Shown one piece after another: positions 1-7,656 of a stretch of DNA of 64,000 nt. The stretch comes from an uncultured Bacteroidales bacterium (GTDB lineage: Bacteria; Bacteroidota; Bacteroidia; Bacteroidales; F082): positions 62,001-126,000 of the forward strand of contig ONJF01000002.1 of assembly GCA_900318085.1 (NCBI GenBank), read 5' to 3'. A model generated the notes under the pieces. That model did not search any database, had not been told where the DNA came from, and saw nothing but the letters and a program-made list of their open reading frames with translations. Numbering within the stretch: the stretch's first letter is position 1; every line of letters starts with the position of its first letter. A program made the translations under genes and the position numbers.

Positions 1-384
1 CATCGAGGAAGCCGAAGAAGCAATGCCAGAGGAATGAGGAAAGGTGTTGCGGCTCTCTACCTTCAAATGCAATTGGTTGATGAACGGGAAAAACGCTTGG
101 TTATCCATCAGGAACTTCTCGATCTTCGCGCCAAAAGCCGGGTTCTCTTGTCCTTCGAAAAAGAACTTGAAGCCAAAACCATCAGCCTTCTCATATTGGA
201 CAAAAGTCTCGGTGCAGCATTCCGACAAGGTGAAGCTAATCGAAGGATTTTGAGGGAGTTGCTTCCCCCGTTTGCCCCAATACTTCACCAAGGCGATGTT
301 CGACGGACTCCGCCAACGCACACGGCCTTGAAAGTCGTTCGGCACCACGCCTTTGAAGGCTTCGCTGATCCAGATGTTCTTCAT
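1..384 (-). CDS. mvaD: Diphosphomevalonate decarboxylase, N-terminal part (cut by window start)
   Basis: The minus strand reads without a stop from an ATG at 384 to base 1 (128 codons), so the gene continues outside the window. The product begins MKNIWISEAF and contains SPSNIALVKYWGKRG, the ATP-site signature of diphosphomevalonate decarboxylase, then NTFPHSSGIASSASSM, the GHMP-type phosphate-binding loop. The enzyme converts mevalonate diphosphate to isopentenyl diphosphate in the cytosol. A GHMP kinase and HMG-CoA reductase lie 4-7 kb upstream on the same strand, which supports a mevalonate pathway. The family is recognised from two independent motifs; the C-terminal half cannot be judged. 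Confidence 0.87.
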   Translation of the reverse strand, partial: MKNIWISEAFKGVVPNDFQGRVRWRSPSNIALVKYWGKRGKQLPQNPSISFTLSECCTETFVQYEKADGFGFKFFFEGQENPAFGAKIEKFLMDNQAFFPFINQLHLKVESRNTFPHSSGIASSASSM

Positions 385-471
385 TCTCGATATGTTTCGC
401 GCTGCGAAAATAAGGAATTATTCCTTACCGCCACCCAGGCCACATGGTTTTATGGTCATTCGGCAACTGGG

Positions 472-954
472 TCAGTTTTCGTGGACAAACATCAAACTCG
501 TTTCAGGTCCAAAGGCGACTTCGAACTGGAAATAGTCAAAGTCGTCTTTTTTGATGTTGACTGTGTAGGTCTGCCCCATCTTCAAGTTCTCGATGGTGAG
601 ATCCACATAGTGTCCACATTCGCAGTCGCAGGCAGGCCCCTCGTGCAAAAGGAGGATGGAAATGTTTTGACCCTGCAGGTTGATTTCTTGGTCGAACGAC
701 TCGGCGCAGCAGTCGAAAGGTGTGTTGGTGGTATTGATTCTCATCTTCGTGTTGTCAATAGTGGTCACGTATATCGTATCGATATACGGATAGTCATTAT
801 CACGCATGTCATATAGGACAACGTCGTTGCAGCCAGAAATGAAGAAGTCGGAGACTTTGGGTTGTGGATTTTGCTTGTCACATCCTTCCATGGCGAGGAA
901 TCCAATGACGAAAAGTGCCATTAAGGCGACGATGGTTTTGCTTAACTTGTTCAT
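472..954 (-). CDS. Cysteine-rich hypothetical lipoprotein
   Basis: This 160-residue protein starts with a lipoprotein signal (hydrophobic stretch ending LAMEGC, Cys about 25), so it is probably anchored in the envelope. The mature part has several further cysteines, including a CCAE motif and the cluster CDCECG near residue 110, suggesting disulfides or a metal site. No family is recognised. It starts 33 bp after the T9SS gene 988-2151 ends, so the two are probably co-transcribed and may function together at the cell surface. Confidence 0.72.
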   Translation of the reverse strand: MNKLSKTIVALMALFVIGFLAMEGCDKQNPQPKVSDFFISGCNDVVLYDMRDNDYPYIDTIYVTTIDNTKMRINTTNTPFDCCAESFDQEINLQGQNISILLLHEGPACDCECGHYVDLTIENLKMGQTYTVNIKKDDFDYFQFEVAFGPETSLMFVHEN

Positions 955-987
955 AATGTGTTGTTTTTGATTGTTATTTAATGTATT

Positions 988-2151
988 TTAGTTCTTTACG
1001 ATTTTTCTGACGAAATGTTCTCTGTTTTCCGTGACGATGGAAACGAAGTAAATGCCGCGCTCCAAGTCGCTGATGTTGATTTCATTCGTATTTTGAACCG
1101 TTTTTACCAACTGGCCGGCAGCATTAAAAACCTGAAGACCTTCAACGGTTGTGCCTTCTATTCTAACGAAATTCAGTGCGGGGTTGGGATATACCGCTAT
1201 TTTAGCGGATGGTTCGCACTCGTTAAGGCTGACAAATTCCGTTTCTATGAAATTGGTGAACTCGCACCAATATTCCGCATTCCTGTAATTCTCTATCGTT
1301 CCTTGGGGAATATACACAGGGATGTTTCGATTGACCTGTTGGAAGGTGTTTTCCTCTATATAGGGCGGGACGGTCGCTTTCACAGACATTGTCGTCAGGC
1401 GGCTCAGATGGCAGAAAGCGTAGTCCAACATGCATTCCATTGTCGATGGGATCTCCAACTCTGTCGGTTTGACTAAAAAGTCCATTGCGTTCCAGTCAAG
1501 GTAACCGACACCTTCGGGAATGACGACGGACGTGAAGTTGGAGCACAATTCAAAAGAACCTTCCTGAAGATACCACATCATTGGCGAGAGCGTCAAAGTG
1601 CCGTCGAAGCCGCATTGATAAAAGGCGTTGTATTTGACATCGTAAACGGATTCGGGGATGAAAAGGTCGCCCCTGAAGCCAGTGCAAATGCCAAAGGTGA
1701 ACTCTTCGATGATGGACAGCGATTCTGACAAGGTCAAACTGGTGAAATTGACACAATCCATAAAGGCATGGCTGCCAATTTCGGTAACCGAATTGGGAAT
1801 GACGAGCGGACCAGTGAAGGTACAGCCGTGGAAAGCTTGTTGGCCAATGCTTCTCACCGTGTTGGGGATGGTTAAAGTTCCAGTGAAATTGGTGCATGGG
1901 CCTCCCATAAAAGCGCCTCTGCCAATGGATACGACGGAATATTCCGTTCCGTTGTAGGAAACCGAAGCGGGGATAATAAGGCTTCCGGAATAATCCTCCG
2001 TGTGATAGATCTCCACCTCTGGCGGGTTTTCGCTGAGGATGGTGTAATCCAAGGTTTGCCCGGTTTCGCAAACCGCCGTGAAATCTACTTGGGCCAAGGC
2101 TTGCATCGCGAAGCCGGCCACAATCATTAAGGTTACGAATAATTTTTTCAT
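988..2151 (-). CDS. BspA-like leucine-rich-repeat surface protein with T9SS sorting domain
   Basis: The protein has 387 residues. Residues 1-20 are a signal peptide ending MQALAQ. Residues 60-270 hold BspA/LRR_5-type repeats with the recurring pattern IP.SV..IG..AF..C. This fold is common in adhesins of oral and gut Bacteroidota. The last 70 residues form a type A T9SS domain (VYPNPALNFVRIEG, then VFNAAGQLVKTV and a final VRKIVKN), which directs outer-membrane export and surface anchoring. It follows the TPR-HTH regulator gene by 126 bp and precedes a lipoprotein. Its promoter region carries an inverted repeat (2174-2205). The binding target is unknown. Confidence 0.85.
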   Translation of the reverse strand: MKKLFVTLMIVAGFAMQALAQVDFTAVCETGQTLDYTILSENPPEVEIYHTEDYSGSLIIPASVSYNGTEYSVVSIGRGAFMGGPCTNFTGTLTIPNTVRSIGQQAFHGCTFTGPLVIPNSVTEIGSHAFMDCVNFTSLTLSESLSIIEEFTFGICTGFRGDLFIPESVYDVKYNAFYQCGFDGTLTLSPMMWYLQEGSFELCSNFTSVVIPEGVGYLDWNAMDFLVKPTELEIPSTMECMLDYAFCHLSRLTTMSVKATVPPYIEENTFQQVNRNIPVYIPQGTIENYRNAEYWCEFTNFIETEFVSLNECEPSAKIAVYPNPALNFVRIEGTTVEGLQVFNAAGQLVKTVQNTNEINISDLERGIYFVSIVTENREHFVRKIVKN

Positions 2152-2173
2152 TGCTTTGGTTTTTTAATGTGAA

Positions 2174-2205
2174 TACTTTTGTGTTTGAATTTTGATGCAA
2201 AAGTA
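2174..2205 (-). promoter_or_regulatory. -7 box within an 8-bp inverted repeat before the BspA-like gene
   Basis: On the minus strand TACTTTTG (2205-2198) matches the Bacteroidetes -7 consensus TAnnTTTG, predicting a start near 2191 and a leader of about 40 nt. The same octamer occurs inverted at 2174-2181, 16 bp away, so the box is one arm of a perfect 8-bp inverted repeat. The second arm would fall at about +10 to +17. This could be an operator or an overlapping convergent promoter. Confidence 0.5.
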
Positions 2206-2277
2206 GACTCACTATAAAAACCTGTCAAGGAAAAAGGGGTGCGGTTTGGTACGGGTTTTTAAGCAATATACTGAAAA

Positions 2278-4083
2278 TCAGAGAAATTGTTCTTCAGCTG
2301 CCAAGCCACGAAGGATGGTCGAAAGTGGCTCTTCGCTGCCGAAAAGGACTTTCAGCTTGCGGCTACGTTCGCTCACGGTGCTGTAGGCGCGCTGCATCAG
2401 GGCGGCAATGTCGGCGTCGTTCAGGTCGAGCAGGTAGAGGCAGCAATAGCTGAGGTCGGATTTTGTGAGGTCGGGGTAGGCTTTGCTAAGACGGATGGTA
2501 AACTGGCCGAAGTGGCGGTCGACAGCCTCGCGCAACGCCGTGATTTGCTCCTTGCTCAACGCATACTCCTTATAATCAAGATAATTCACCTTCGACTTGA
2601 ACTGCCCTTCGTTTACCCGCTCCATGATCAAGCGGCAAATCGGCTCCTCGGTGAAACTTGCGACCTGTGTTTCGGGTTTCGGTACGGCATGGTTCTGTTG
2701 GGGGATTTGGTCTTTCAGCTCCCGCAACTCCTCGTTGCTCCGCTTCAGTCGCCCCGACATCGATGCTTTTTCCATACGATGCGCTTCCCGTTCGGCTTGC
2801 ATCTTGCGCCTGTGCAGCAGCCAGGCCACCACGGCTGCCACGGCGACGAGGAGGACAAGGGCGATGAGCGTTTTGTTTTTTTGTTGGCGGGCGGTTTGCT
2901 GTTTTTCGGCAAGGTCTTTTTCCTGTTCCCATTGCAAATGGTTTTGAAACAGGTCGTTGAGTATCGAGTTCTCCGTCTTGCCCATTCCTTCATTATCAAG
3001 ATTTTCTGCCTGATACAGGGCATATTGGGCAGCCTTTAAAGTGTCACCTTGGCTTTTGTAAATGTCGTGCAAGAGATAACTGGCGCTGATCTTGATTTCC
3101 AAGGGAACTTCTGCGGCCTCGTATGCAGGTGTGATATAAACTAACGCCGAATCGTATTGGTTTTCAAAGAAATAAATAGAACCAATGGTCGTCATGCGTC
3201 TTAGTTGCTCCCTGCCGGGTTCTGATACTGCCATTATGCGTCTTAGGTCGTTAATGGCAGGCTTGGCACCTTTGCCCATATTGTAGGAAAGCATGGCTTT
3301 ATGGCTGGCAATATCTCTGTAATATACGTTGTTTGTATCGGGCATCAGCCTCAATGCTTCACTGTAATAGTAATCCGCGCTGTCGAATTGGGCAAGTTCA
3401 TTGTATTGTAGTCCTAATTGCCTGAGAGAGTTGGTTTTATCGTATGGTGAAGTAGGCTCCAAATCAAAATAGACAAGTGCTTTTTTGTAGCAATTGATGG
3501 TGGGTTTTTGCATGAACCGAAAGGAAAACAACTCCCCAAGTCGGTTGTAAGTCAAGGCTATGAAACGGGGGAGATGGTCGGGCCATATAGACGTGCCATT
3601 GGGCGTTTCTGATGACGGGAAATGCGTTTCGATAATTTCAAGGGCGCGAATATACTCTTTGCAGCCAGAAACAGCACTATCGTGTTCAACCAAATCTGTG
3701 CCGTTTATGTAATGGGCGCGAGCGGACAAGAAGGGCAAGGGCACACCCTGTGTGTCTGTATCTTTGGCTGCCAACAATGAATCGAAATAAGTCACCGCCT
3801 GCAACAAATCCGTGCGGTTTTCTTGGGGGAGATAGTTCTTGTATAGCAATTCTGCCAGCAAGAGGTTGGCATAGTGACGGTTGGGTTCTGTTGCCGTAAA
3901 TGTTTCGAAATGGGAGACAAGGTATATTAATGCGCTGTCGGGATGGCTCCACATTAGGCTATCAATGTTGACCAAATTGTCGGCAAGTGGAATCATGTCC
4001 AACGAGCGAGGCGTTTCCGGCTTGTGGCAACCCCAAAGCAACGCGCAAAAGGCAAACGACACTATGAAAAGACGGAGTTTCAT
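2278..4083 (-). CDS. TPR lipoprotein/membrane protein with cytoplasmic HTH (candidate regulator 1)
   Basis: The start at 4083 was chosen over upstream codons because it gives a lipoprotein-type signal (MKLRLFIVSFAF, then LLWGC, Cys 19). The product has 601 residues: a periplasmic helical region with TPR-like units at about 40-390 (for example QYDSALVY repeats), one membrane segment at about 405-427 (LIALVLLVAVAAVVAWLL) followed by basic residues, a coiled coil, and a C-terminal LuxR-like helix-turn-helix at about 540-590 (YPDLTKSDLSYCCLYLL, then DIAALMQRAYSTVSERSRKL). This layout fits a one-component sensor that reads the periplasm and binds DNA in the cytosol. It is a full-length paralogue of 23924-25723. 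It lies 17 bp downstream of the GHMP kinase stop and just upstream of a T9SS gene. Function is inferred from architecture. Confidence 0.78.
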   Translation of the reverse strand: MKLRLFIVSFAFCALLWGCHKPETPRSLDMIPLADNLVNIDSLMWSHPDSALIYLVSHFETFTATEPNRHYANLLLAELLYKNYLPQENRTDLLQAVTYFDSLLAAKDTDTQGVPLPFLSARAHYINGTDLVEHDSAVSGCKEYIRALEIIETHFPSSETPNGTSIWPDHLPRFIALTYNRLGELFSFRFMQKPTINCYKKALVYFDLEPTSPYDKTNSLRQLGLQYNELAQFDSADYYYSEALRLMPDTNNVYYRDIASHKAMLSYNMGKGAKPAINDLRRIMAVSEPGREQLRRMTTIGSIYFFENQYDSALVYITPAYEAAEVPLEIKISASYLLHDIYKSQGDTLKAAQYALYQAENLDNEGMGKTENSILNDLFQNHLQWEQEKDLAEKQQTARQQKNKTLIALVLLVAVAAVVAWLLHRRKMQAEREAHRMEKASMSGRLKRSNEELRELKDQIPQQNHAVPKPETQVASFTEEPICRLIMERVNEGQFKSKVNYLDYKEYALSKEQITALREAVDRHFGQFTIRLSKAYPDLTKSDLSYCCLYLLDLNDADIAALMQRAYSTVSERSRKLKVLFGSEEPLSTILRGLAAEEQFL

Positions 4084-4088
4084 TGCGA

Positions 4089-4096
4089 CAAAAGTA
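4089..4096 (-). promoter_or_regulatory. -7 box immediately before TPR-HTH regulator 1
   Basis: TACTTTTG on the minus strand ends 5 bp before the ATG at 4083. If used with the normal distance, transcription would start at or next to the start codon, giving a leaderless or nearly leaderless mRNA. The -33 element is not obvious. Confidence 0.4.
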
Positions 4097-4100
4097 CAAA

Positions 4101-5075
4101 TTATTCGTTGAGTACGATATCCTTGTACCCGAAAATCACCTCCAAGCCTTTTTTCTTGAAATAGGCTTTCACTTGGCTTTCGCTCCATTCCGTTGCAGCC
4201 AAAACAAAATCGCCACCCCAAGCGCCCAACGATTTCAGTGTGCCTTCAAAATCGGGAAAACGTTTTTGCACGGGTGTCTGCCCGATGCATCGCGCAATGA
4301 TGCGTTCGTGGCATTGCATCAAGAGACCGAACTCTTCCAAATTCTGGCATTTGGGTACAGCACGACTGATTTCCGAAACAGCTTCTATATCTTTTTGTAA
4401 ATCAACGGGATTTGTCTTCTCCAAAAATGCTTTGACTTCTTTTGACGAATTTTGCTTTCGGCCTTGATAGACGAAATACAGATGGTCGGCAAAAGGTGGA
4501 GTGAAGTTAATGGGTTCAACCGTTGGTGTCGGCGTTTCGACGGGCTCAACGACCTTAGGTCCCTTAGCCTGTCGAAGGGCCGATTCAGTAGTTGATAGTT
4601 GATAATAGATCGGTCCTTCAGCCGTTGCGCATGCGATGTCGTAACCCGAGCCGCCGAAGGTTAGCTTCAGCAATTCGTATGGGTCAATATTAGCCCATCG
4701 CGCCAGATTGGAAATCAAGGTGGAGCTGCTGCCGAGACCCCAATTCTGGTCGAAGTTGAGATGGGTTTCAAAATGGAGGCCGTCGTTAAATGCATCAGGA
4801 TTCAACTCGCGTACCGCCTTCAAGATTTGCACCAGTTTTTCTGCCTTTTGTCGGTCATTGCAATCAATGATTTCTATGTTTTTTTGGTTCAAGGTGACCG
4901 AAAACCATGGACCATCGGGCTTGTAGGCATCCCAATGTAGAAACGGCTCGCTCACCGTCTTAATCGTCATGGATTGTCCAAATTTCAAGGGTGTTGCCAA
5001 CGCTAAGGCACCTTTTAAAACTAGGTACTCACCTGTCAGAAGGAATTTTCCGTTTGAATGGTATATAAGACTCAT
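4101..5075 (-). CDS. GHMP-family kinase, probably mevalonate or phosphomevalonate kinase
   Basis: The start at 5075 gives MSLIYHSNGKFLLTGEYLVL, the usual N-terminus of Bacteroidota GHMP kinases; the longer reading upstream is repeat-derived sequence. The protein has 324 residues. Key motifs are GKFLLTGEYLVLKGA at 9-23, the nucleotide loop GLGSSST at about 113-119, GGSGYDIACA at about 142-151, and a C-terminal GAWGGDFVLA. Context with HMG-CoA reductase and diphosphomevalonate decarboxylase supports a kinase step of the mevalonate pathway, but which phosphorylation cannot be decided by eye. Residues about 165-181 (AKGPKVVEPVETPTPTVEP) are encoded by a palindromic repeat that looks inserted in frame between the GHMP domain halves. 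Confidence 0.82.
   Translation of the reverse strand: MSLIYHSNGKFLLTGEYLVLKGALALATPLKFGQSMTIKTVSEPFLHWDAYKPDGPWFSVTLNQKNIEIIDCNDRQKAEKLVQILKAVRELNPDAFNDGLHFETHLNFDQNWGLGSSSTLISNLARWANIDPYELLKLTFGGSGYDIACATAEGPIYYQLSTTESALRQAKGPKVVEPVETPTPTVEPINFTPPFADHLYFVYQGRKQNSSKEVKAFLEKTNPVDLQKDIEAVSEISRAVPKCQNLEEFGLLMQCHERIIARCIGQTPVQKRFPDFEGTLKSLGAWGGDFVLAATEWSESQVKAYFKKKGLEVIFGYKDIVLNE
4535..4581. repeat. Palindromic repeat (family C) inside the GHMP kinase gene
   Basis: Two imperfect inverted arms, TTCGACGGGCTCAACGACC (4536-4554) and GGTCCCTTAGCCTGTCGAA (4558-4576), form a hairpin and run on into GGGCC. Related copies lie at 25606-25643 (inside a gene) and 32200-32235 (between genes). The reading frame is preserved. 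Confidence 0.65.
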
Positions 5076-5237
5076 TTGTGAATTGTTATATTTTGGCACG
5101 CAGAATCCGCTGAATTTTGTGAAACCTACCAGACCCTTATTTTGAATGGAAACGCAAGCGTTTCTTGAAATCGCTGAAAGCGATGACCACCGTTCTGCGT
5201 ATTCAGCGCAATCTGCGTGAAACAAGTTGCATCCATA

Positions 5238-5624
5238 TCAGTAGTTGTTTACAATTCTATGTATCCCATCCATTAAATCATCAACATTGAAATTAATCAG
5301 CAATCCAACTTTCTTACCTGTAAGCTTCAAATAGGAAGTCAACTGTTTGTAATGTACTGGATTTAACTCTTCAACAGATTTCAGTTCTATTATGAGTTGA
5401 TTTTCAACCAATATGTCCAGTCTCAATCCTTCGCCAATCTCATCTCCTTTGTATACAACACTAACTGGCACTTCCATTTCTACCTTTAAACCTTTGAGTT
5501 CAAGTTCTTTCATAAGTGCTTTTTGATACACTTTTTCCAATAATCCAGGCCCCAGGGTCTTATAAACCTCTAAAGCGCAACCAATTACTTTATAACTCAA
5601 AGGATCATTTTTGAAAGTAGCCAT
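5238..5624 (-). CDS. GxxExxY family protein (PDDEXK-like)
   Basis: The 128-residue product matches the GxxExxY family: GCALEVYKTLGPGLLEKVYQ at 16-35, then LRLDILVENQLIIELKSVE at about 67-85, which has the D...E.K arrangement of a PDDEXK nuclease fold, and LLINFNV near the end. Length is normal for the family. The biochemical role is not established. The gene stands alone between HMG-CoA reductase and the GHMP kinase and is flanked by direct repeats and small palindromes, so it may belong to a small mobile unit. The family assignment is firm; nuclease activity is inference. Confidence 0.85.
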   Translation of the reverse strand: MATFKNDPLSYKVIGCALEVYKTLGPGLLEKVYQKALMKELELKGLKVEMEVPVSVVYKGDEIGEGLRLDILVENQLIIELKSVEELNPVHYKQLTSYLKLTGKKVGLLINFNVDDLMDGIHRIVNNY

Positions 5625-5663
5625 ATTTGAACTTATTATATCGTCGCTTTGCGCTTCTGCGAT

Positions 5664-5690
5664 TTAACTTCGTTGAATGCTTTGCATTTC
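5664..5690. repeat. 27-bp repeat shared with 17640-17666
   Basis: The minus-strand sequence reads GAAATGCAAAGCATTCAACG followed by AAGTTAA. An identical 27-mer lies at 17640-17666 on the plus strand. It consists of two adjacent small hairpins (ATGC-AAA-GCAT and TTCAAC-GAA-GTT). Confidence 0.6.
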
Positions 5691-5713
5691 AGCGTATTCT
5701 GCGTGAGAAAAAA

Positions 5714-7039
5714 CTATTTATTGAGTGTTTCCAAAAACTGTTCAACGCCTGCGTATGACACGGTCTTGTCCTTGAAATACTCGCGAGCTTGTTTTTTCTC
5801 TTCTTCCGTGGCATTCAGCTGGTTCAAGATGTTGTTCAAATGCATCTTCATGTGGCCGGCTTGGATGCCTTTGGTGGTGAGCGAACGCACGGCCGAGAAG
5901 TTGTTGGCCAGACCCATCGTAGCCGCGATCATCATCAACTCGGGGGCGGTGGGGTTACCCAAGAGTTCCAACGTCTTCTTGGCCAAAGGATGCAGACTGG
6001 TCAGGCCACCCACGGTGCCTAAAGCCATTGGCACTTCCAACTCAAAATGGAAGATGCCATTTTCAATTGTCACGGTCGAAAGGCTCTCATAACGTCCGTT
6101 GCGCGAGGCGAAGGTATGACCCGCCGCTTCCACGGCGCGGAAGTCGTTGCCCGTGGCGATGACCACCGCATCGATGCCGTTATAGATGCCTTTGTTGTGC
6201 GTGGTGGCGCGGTCGGTGTCAATATGGGCGATGTCAACGGCCTTCTTGAATTTCTTGGCGTATTCGGCACCCGAGAGGTGCTCATCGATGCCGTCAAGTT
6301 GCTCTACAGGACATTCCACCCAGACTTTCACGCGGCAGTCGGGCGTGTTGTTCGACAGGATGGTCATGATGATCTCCACCTTTCGGAGCTCTTCAGGGAG
6401 GTCTTTTTGTTCGGCGAAGAAGTCCTGCAAACTATGTCCAAACTGCTCCAAGGCTGAATTGATGAAGTTGGCACCCATGGCGTCACCAGTGCCAAACTCC
6501 ACACGAATCTGGTAGTAATCAGGAATTTGCGCGGTGTAGTCGATGAGCCGCATCCCAAGGATGCCGCCACCGCGCTTGCGCATCTTCTCGGTCATGGCGT
6601 CGGTGTCGGCCAACAAGCGTTTCTCAATCTCGGGAAACAGTTCAAAGAGTTTCTCTTTGTCGCCGCCCCAGCCGAAATGCACTTGTCCGACCTTGCGAAC
6701 ATCGATGACTTCGGCATGGAATCCGCCGCGTTCGCCCCAGAACTTGGCTGCAGCCGAGGCTGCCGCGACGACCGAACTCTCCTCGATGACCATTGGGACG
6801 ATGTAGTCCTTCCCGTTGATGGTCACATTGGGGGAGATGCCGTAGGGAATGAAAAAGTTGGTGATGGTGTTCTCGCTGAACTCGTCAAAGAGCTGCTGCT
6901 GTCTTGAGTCGGAGTGCCAGTAGCTTTTCAACAGGCTGATGACTTCGCCTGGGTTCTCAAAATAGTTGGCAATAAGCTTCAGCTTCTCTTCCTTGAGAAG
7001 TTTCGAAAAACCTTTCTTTATGCGTTCGCGAGTGGCCAT
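5714..7039 (-). CDS. mvaA: Hydroxymethylglutaryl-CoA reductase, class II
   Basis: The 441-residue length fits class II HMG-CoA reductase. Visible motifs are the substrate loop with catalytic Glu (VPMVIEESSVVAAASAAAKF, about 80-100), GDAMGANF (about 184-191) with the catalytic Asp, NKGIYNGIDAV (about 282-292) with the catalytic Lys, and TKGIQAGHMKMH (about 388-399) with the catalytic His. Class II enzymes interconvert HMG-CoA and mevalonate; together with mvaD and the GHMP kinase nearby, the biosynthetic direction is likely. It starts 8 bp after the DUF4468 gene, so the two are probably in one operon. The nicotinamide cofactor preference cannot be told from sequence here. Confidence 0.93.
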   Translation of the reverse strand: MATRERIKKGFSKLLKEEKLKLIANYFENPGEVISLLKSYWHSDSRQQQLFDEFSENTITNFFIPYGISPNVTINGKDYIVPMVIEESSVVAAASAAAKFWGERGGFHAEVIDVRKVGQVHFGWGGDKEKLFELFPEIEKRLLADTDAMTEKMRKRGGGILGMRLIDYTAQIPDYYQIRVEFGTGDAMGANFINSALEQFGHSLQDFFAEQKDLPEELRKVEIIMTILSNNTPDCRVKVWVECPVEQLDGIDEHLSGAEYAKKFKKAVDIAHIDTDRATTHNKGIYNGIDAVVIATGNDFRAVEAAGHTFASRNGRYESLSTVTIENGIFHFELEVPMALGTVGGLTSLHPLAKKTLELLGNPTAPELMMIAATMGLANNFSAVRSLTTKGIQAGHMKMHLNNILNQLNATEEEKKQAREYFKDKTVSYAGVEQFLETLNK

Positions 7040-7047
7040 AGCCTATT

Positions 7048-7572
7048 TTACCATTCTTCCTCTTCGATGACCTTCTCGGGTTCGAGGCTCTCCTCAAATT
7101 GTTTGCCCCAGTCTTCGGCGAAGGCGGCAATCTGTTCAAGATATTTGTCCCAGATAGGCTGATAAAGAGGATCTTCCTTGTTCATCCATTCCTCGCAGGG
7201 GTGGTTCGATTGGGTCTTCTGCAAGAAATCGGTGAGGGTGTAACGCACACGGCCTTCACGGACCTCGATGGTGAAACGATAGGTAATCCAAGGCCATTTT
7301 GACTTCACGGCGTCGCCGTTGTCGAGTTGGAACTGGTGCTTGCCCTTTAAGGTGCGTCCGTCGTTTTGGTTGAGGATGTTGGCGGGACTCTTGTAATAAG
7401 CGTTCATGAAAGTGCTGAAGATGCGGTTAAACACTTCGTCTTCAGAACCTTGTGTTGGGATGACCTTGCGGAAGGTGATCTGTTCGGTCTTGGGATCGAT
7501 GGGGAGATTGGTTTGGGCAAAGGCGATGGTCGCAAACACAAGGGCGACGATGGTCAAGGCTACTTTTTTCAT
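7048..7572 (-). CDS. DUF4468-type secreted protein
   Basis: The start at 7572 gives a clean signal peptide (MKKVALTIVALVFATIAFAQ). The mature part resembles the DUF4468 (TBP-like fold) family of Bacteroidota: an early FRKVIPTQGSEDEVFNRI segment, then alternating strands such as FQLDNGDAVKSKWPWITYRF and VRYTLTDF. The protein has 174 residues and ends in the acidic run EEEEW. It probably acts in the periplasm or on the outer membrane; no activity is known. It is the first gene of a likely two-gene unit with HMG-CoA reductase, an association that may be incidental. Confidence 0.7.
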   Translation of the reverse strand: MKKVALTIVALVFATIAFAQTNLPIDPKTEQITFRKVIPTQGSEDEVFNRIFSTFMNAYYKSPANILNQNDGRTLKGKHQFQLDNGDAVKSKWPWITYRFTIEVREGRVRYTLTDFLQKTQSNHPCEEWMNKEDPLYQPIWDKYLEQIAAFAEDWGKQFEESLEPEKVIEEEEW

Positions 7573-7656
7573 TGCTTTCAAATTTTTGACAAAATTAGTA
7601 ATAATTCGGTTTGATTTTGCATACGATCGGCATTTCATGCAAATTTCAGGCCAAAA

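Larger units (their letters stand above)
5204..5711. repeat. Candidate small element around the GxxExxY gene, bounded by direct repeats
   Basis: A 22-bp direct repeat with 18 matches (CAGCG..A.TCTGCGTGA) occurs at 5204-5225 and 5690-5711, on either side of the GxxExxY gene. The flanks also contain short palindromes such as ATGCAAAGCAT (5678-5688) and AAACGCAAGCGTTT near 5150. This looks like a mobile or recombination-derived insertion, but no transposase is present. Confidence 0.4.

Noticed and set aside
34..816. 260-codon plus-strand frame at the window start
   Set aside because: It spans the antisense of the mvaD fragment and the lipoprotein, both of which have convincing family or signal features on the minus strand.
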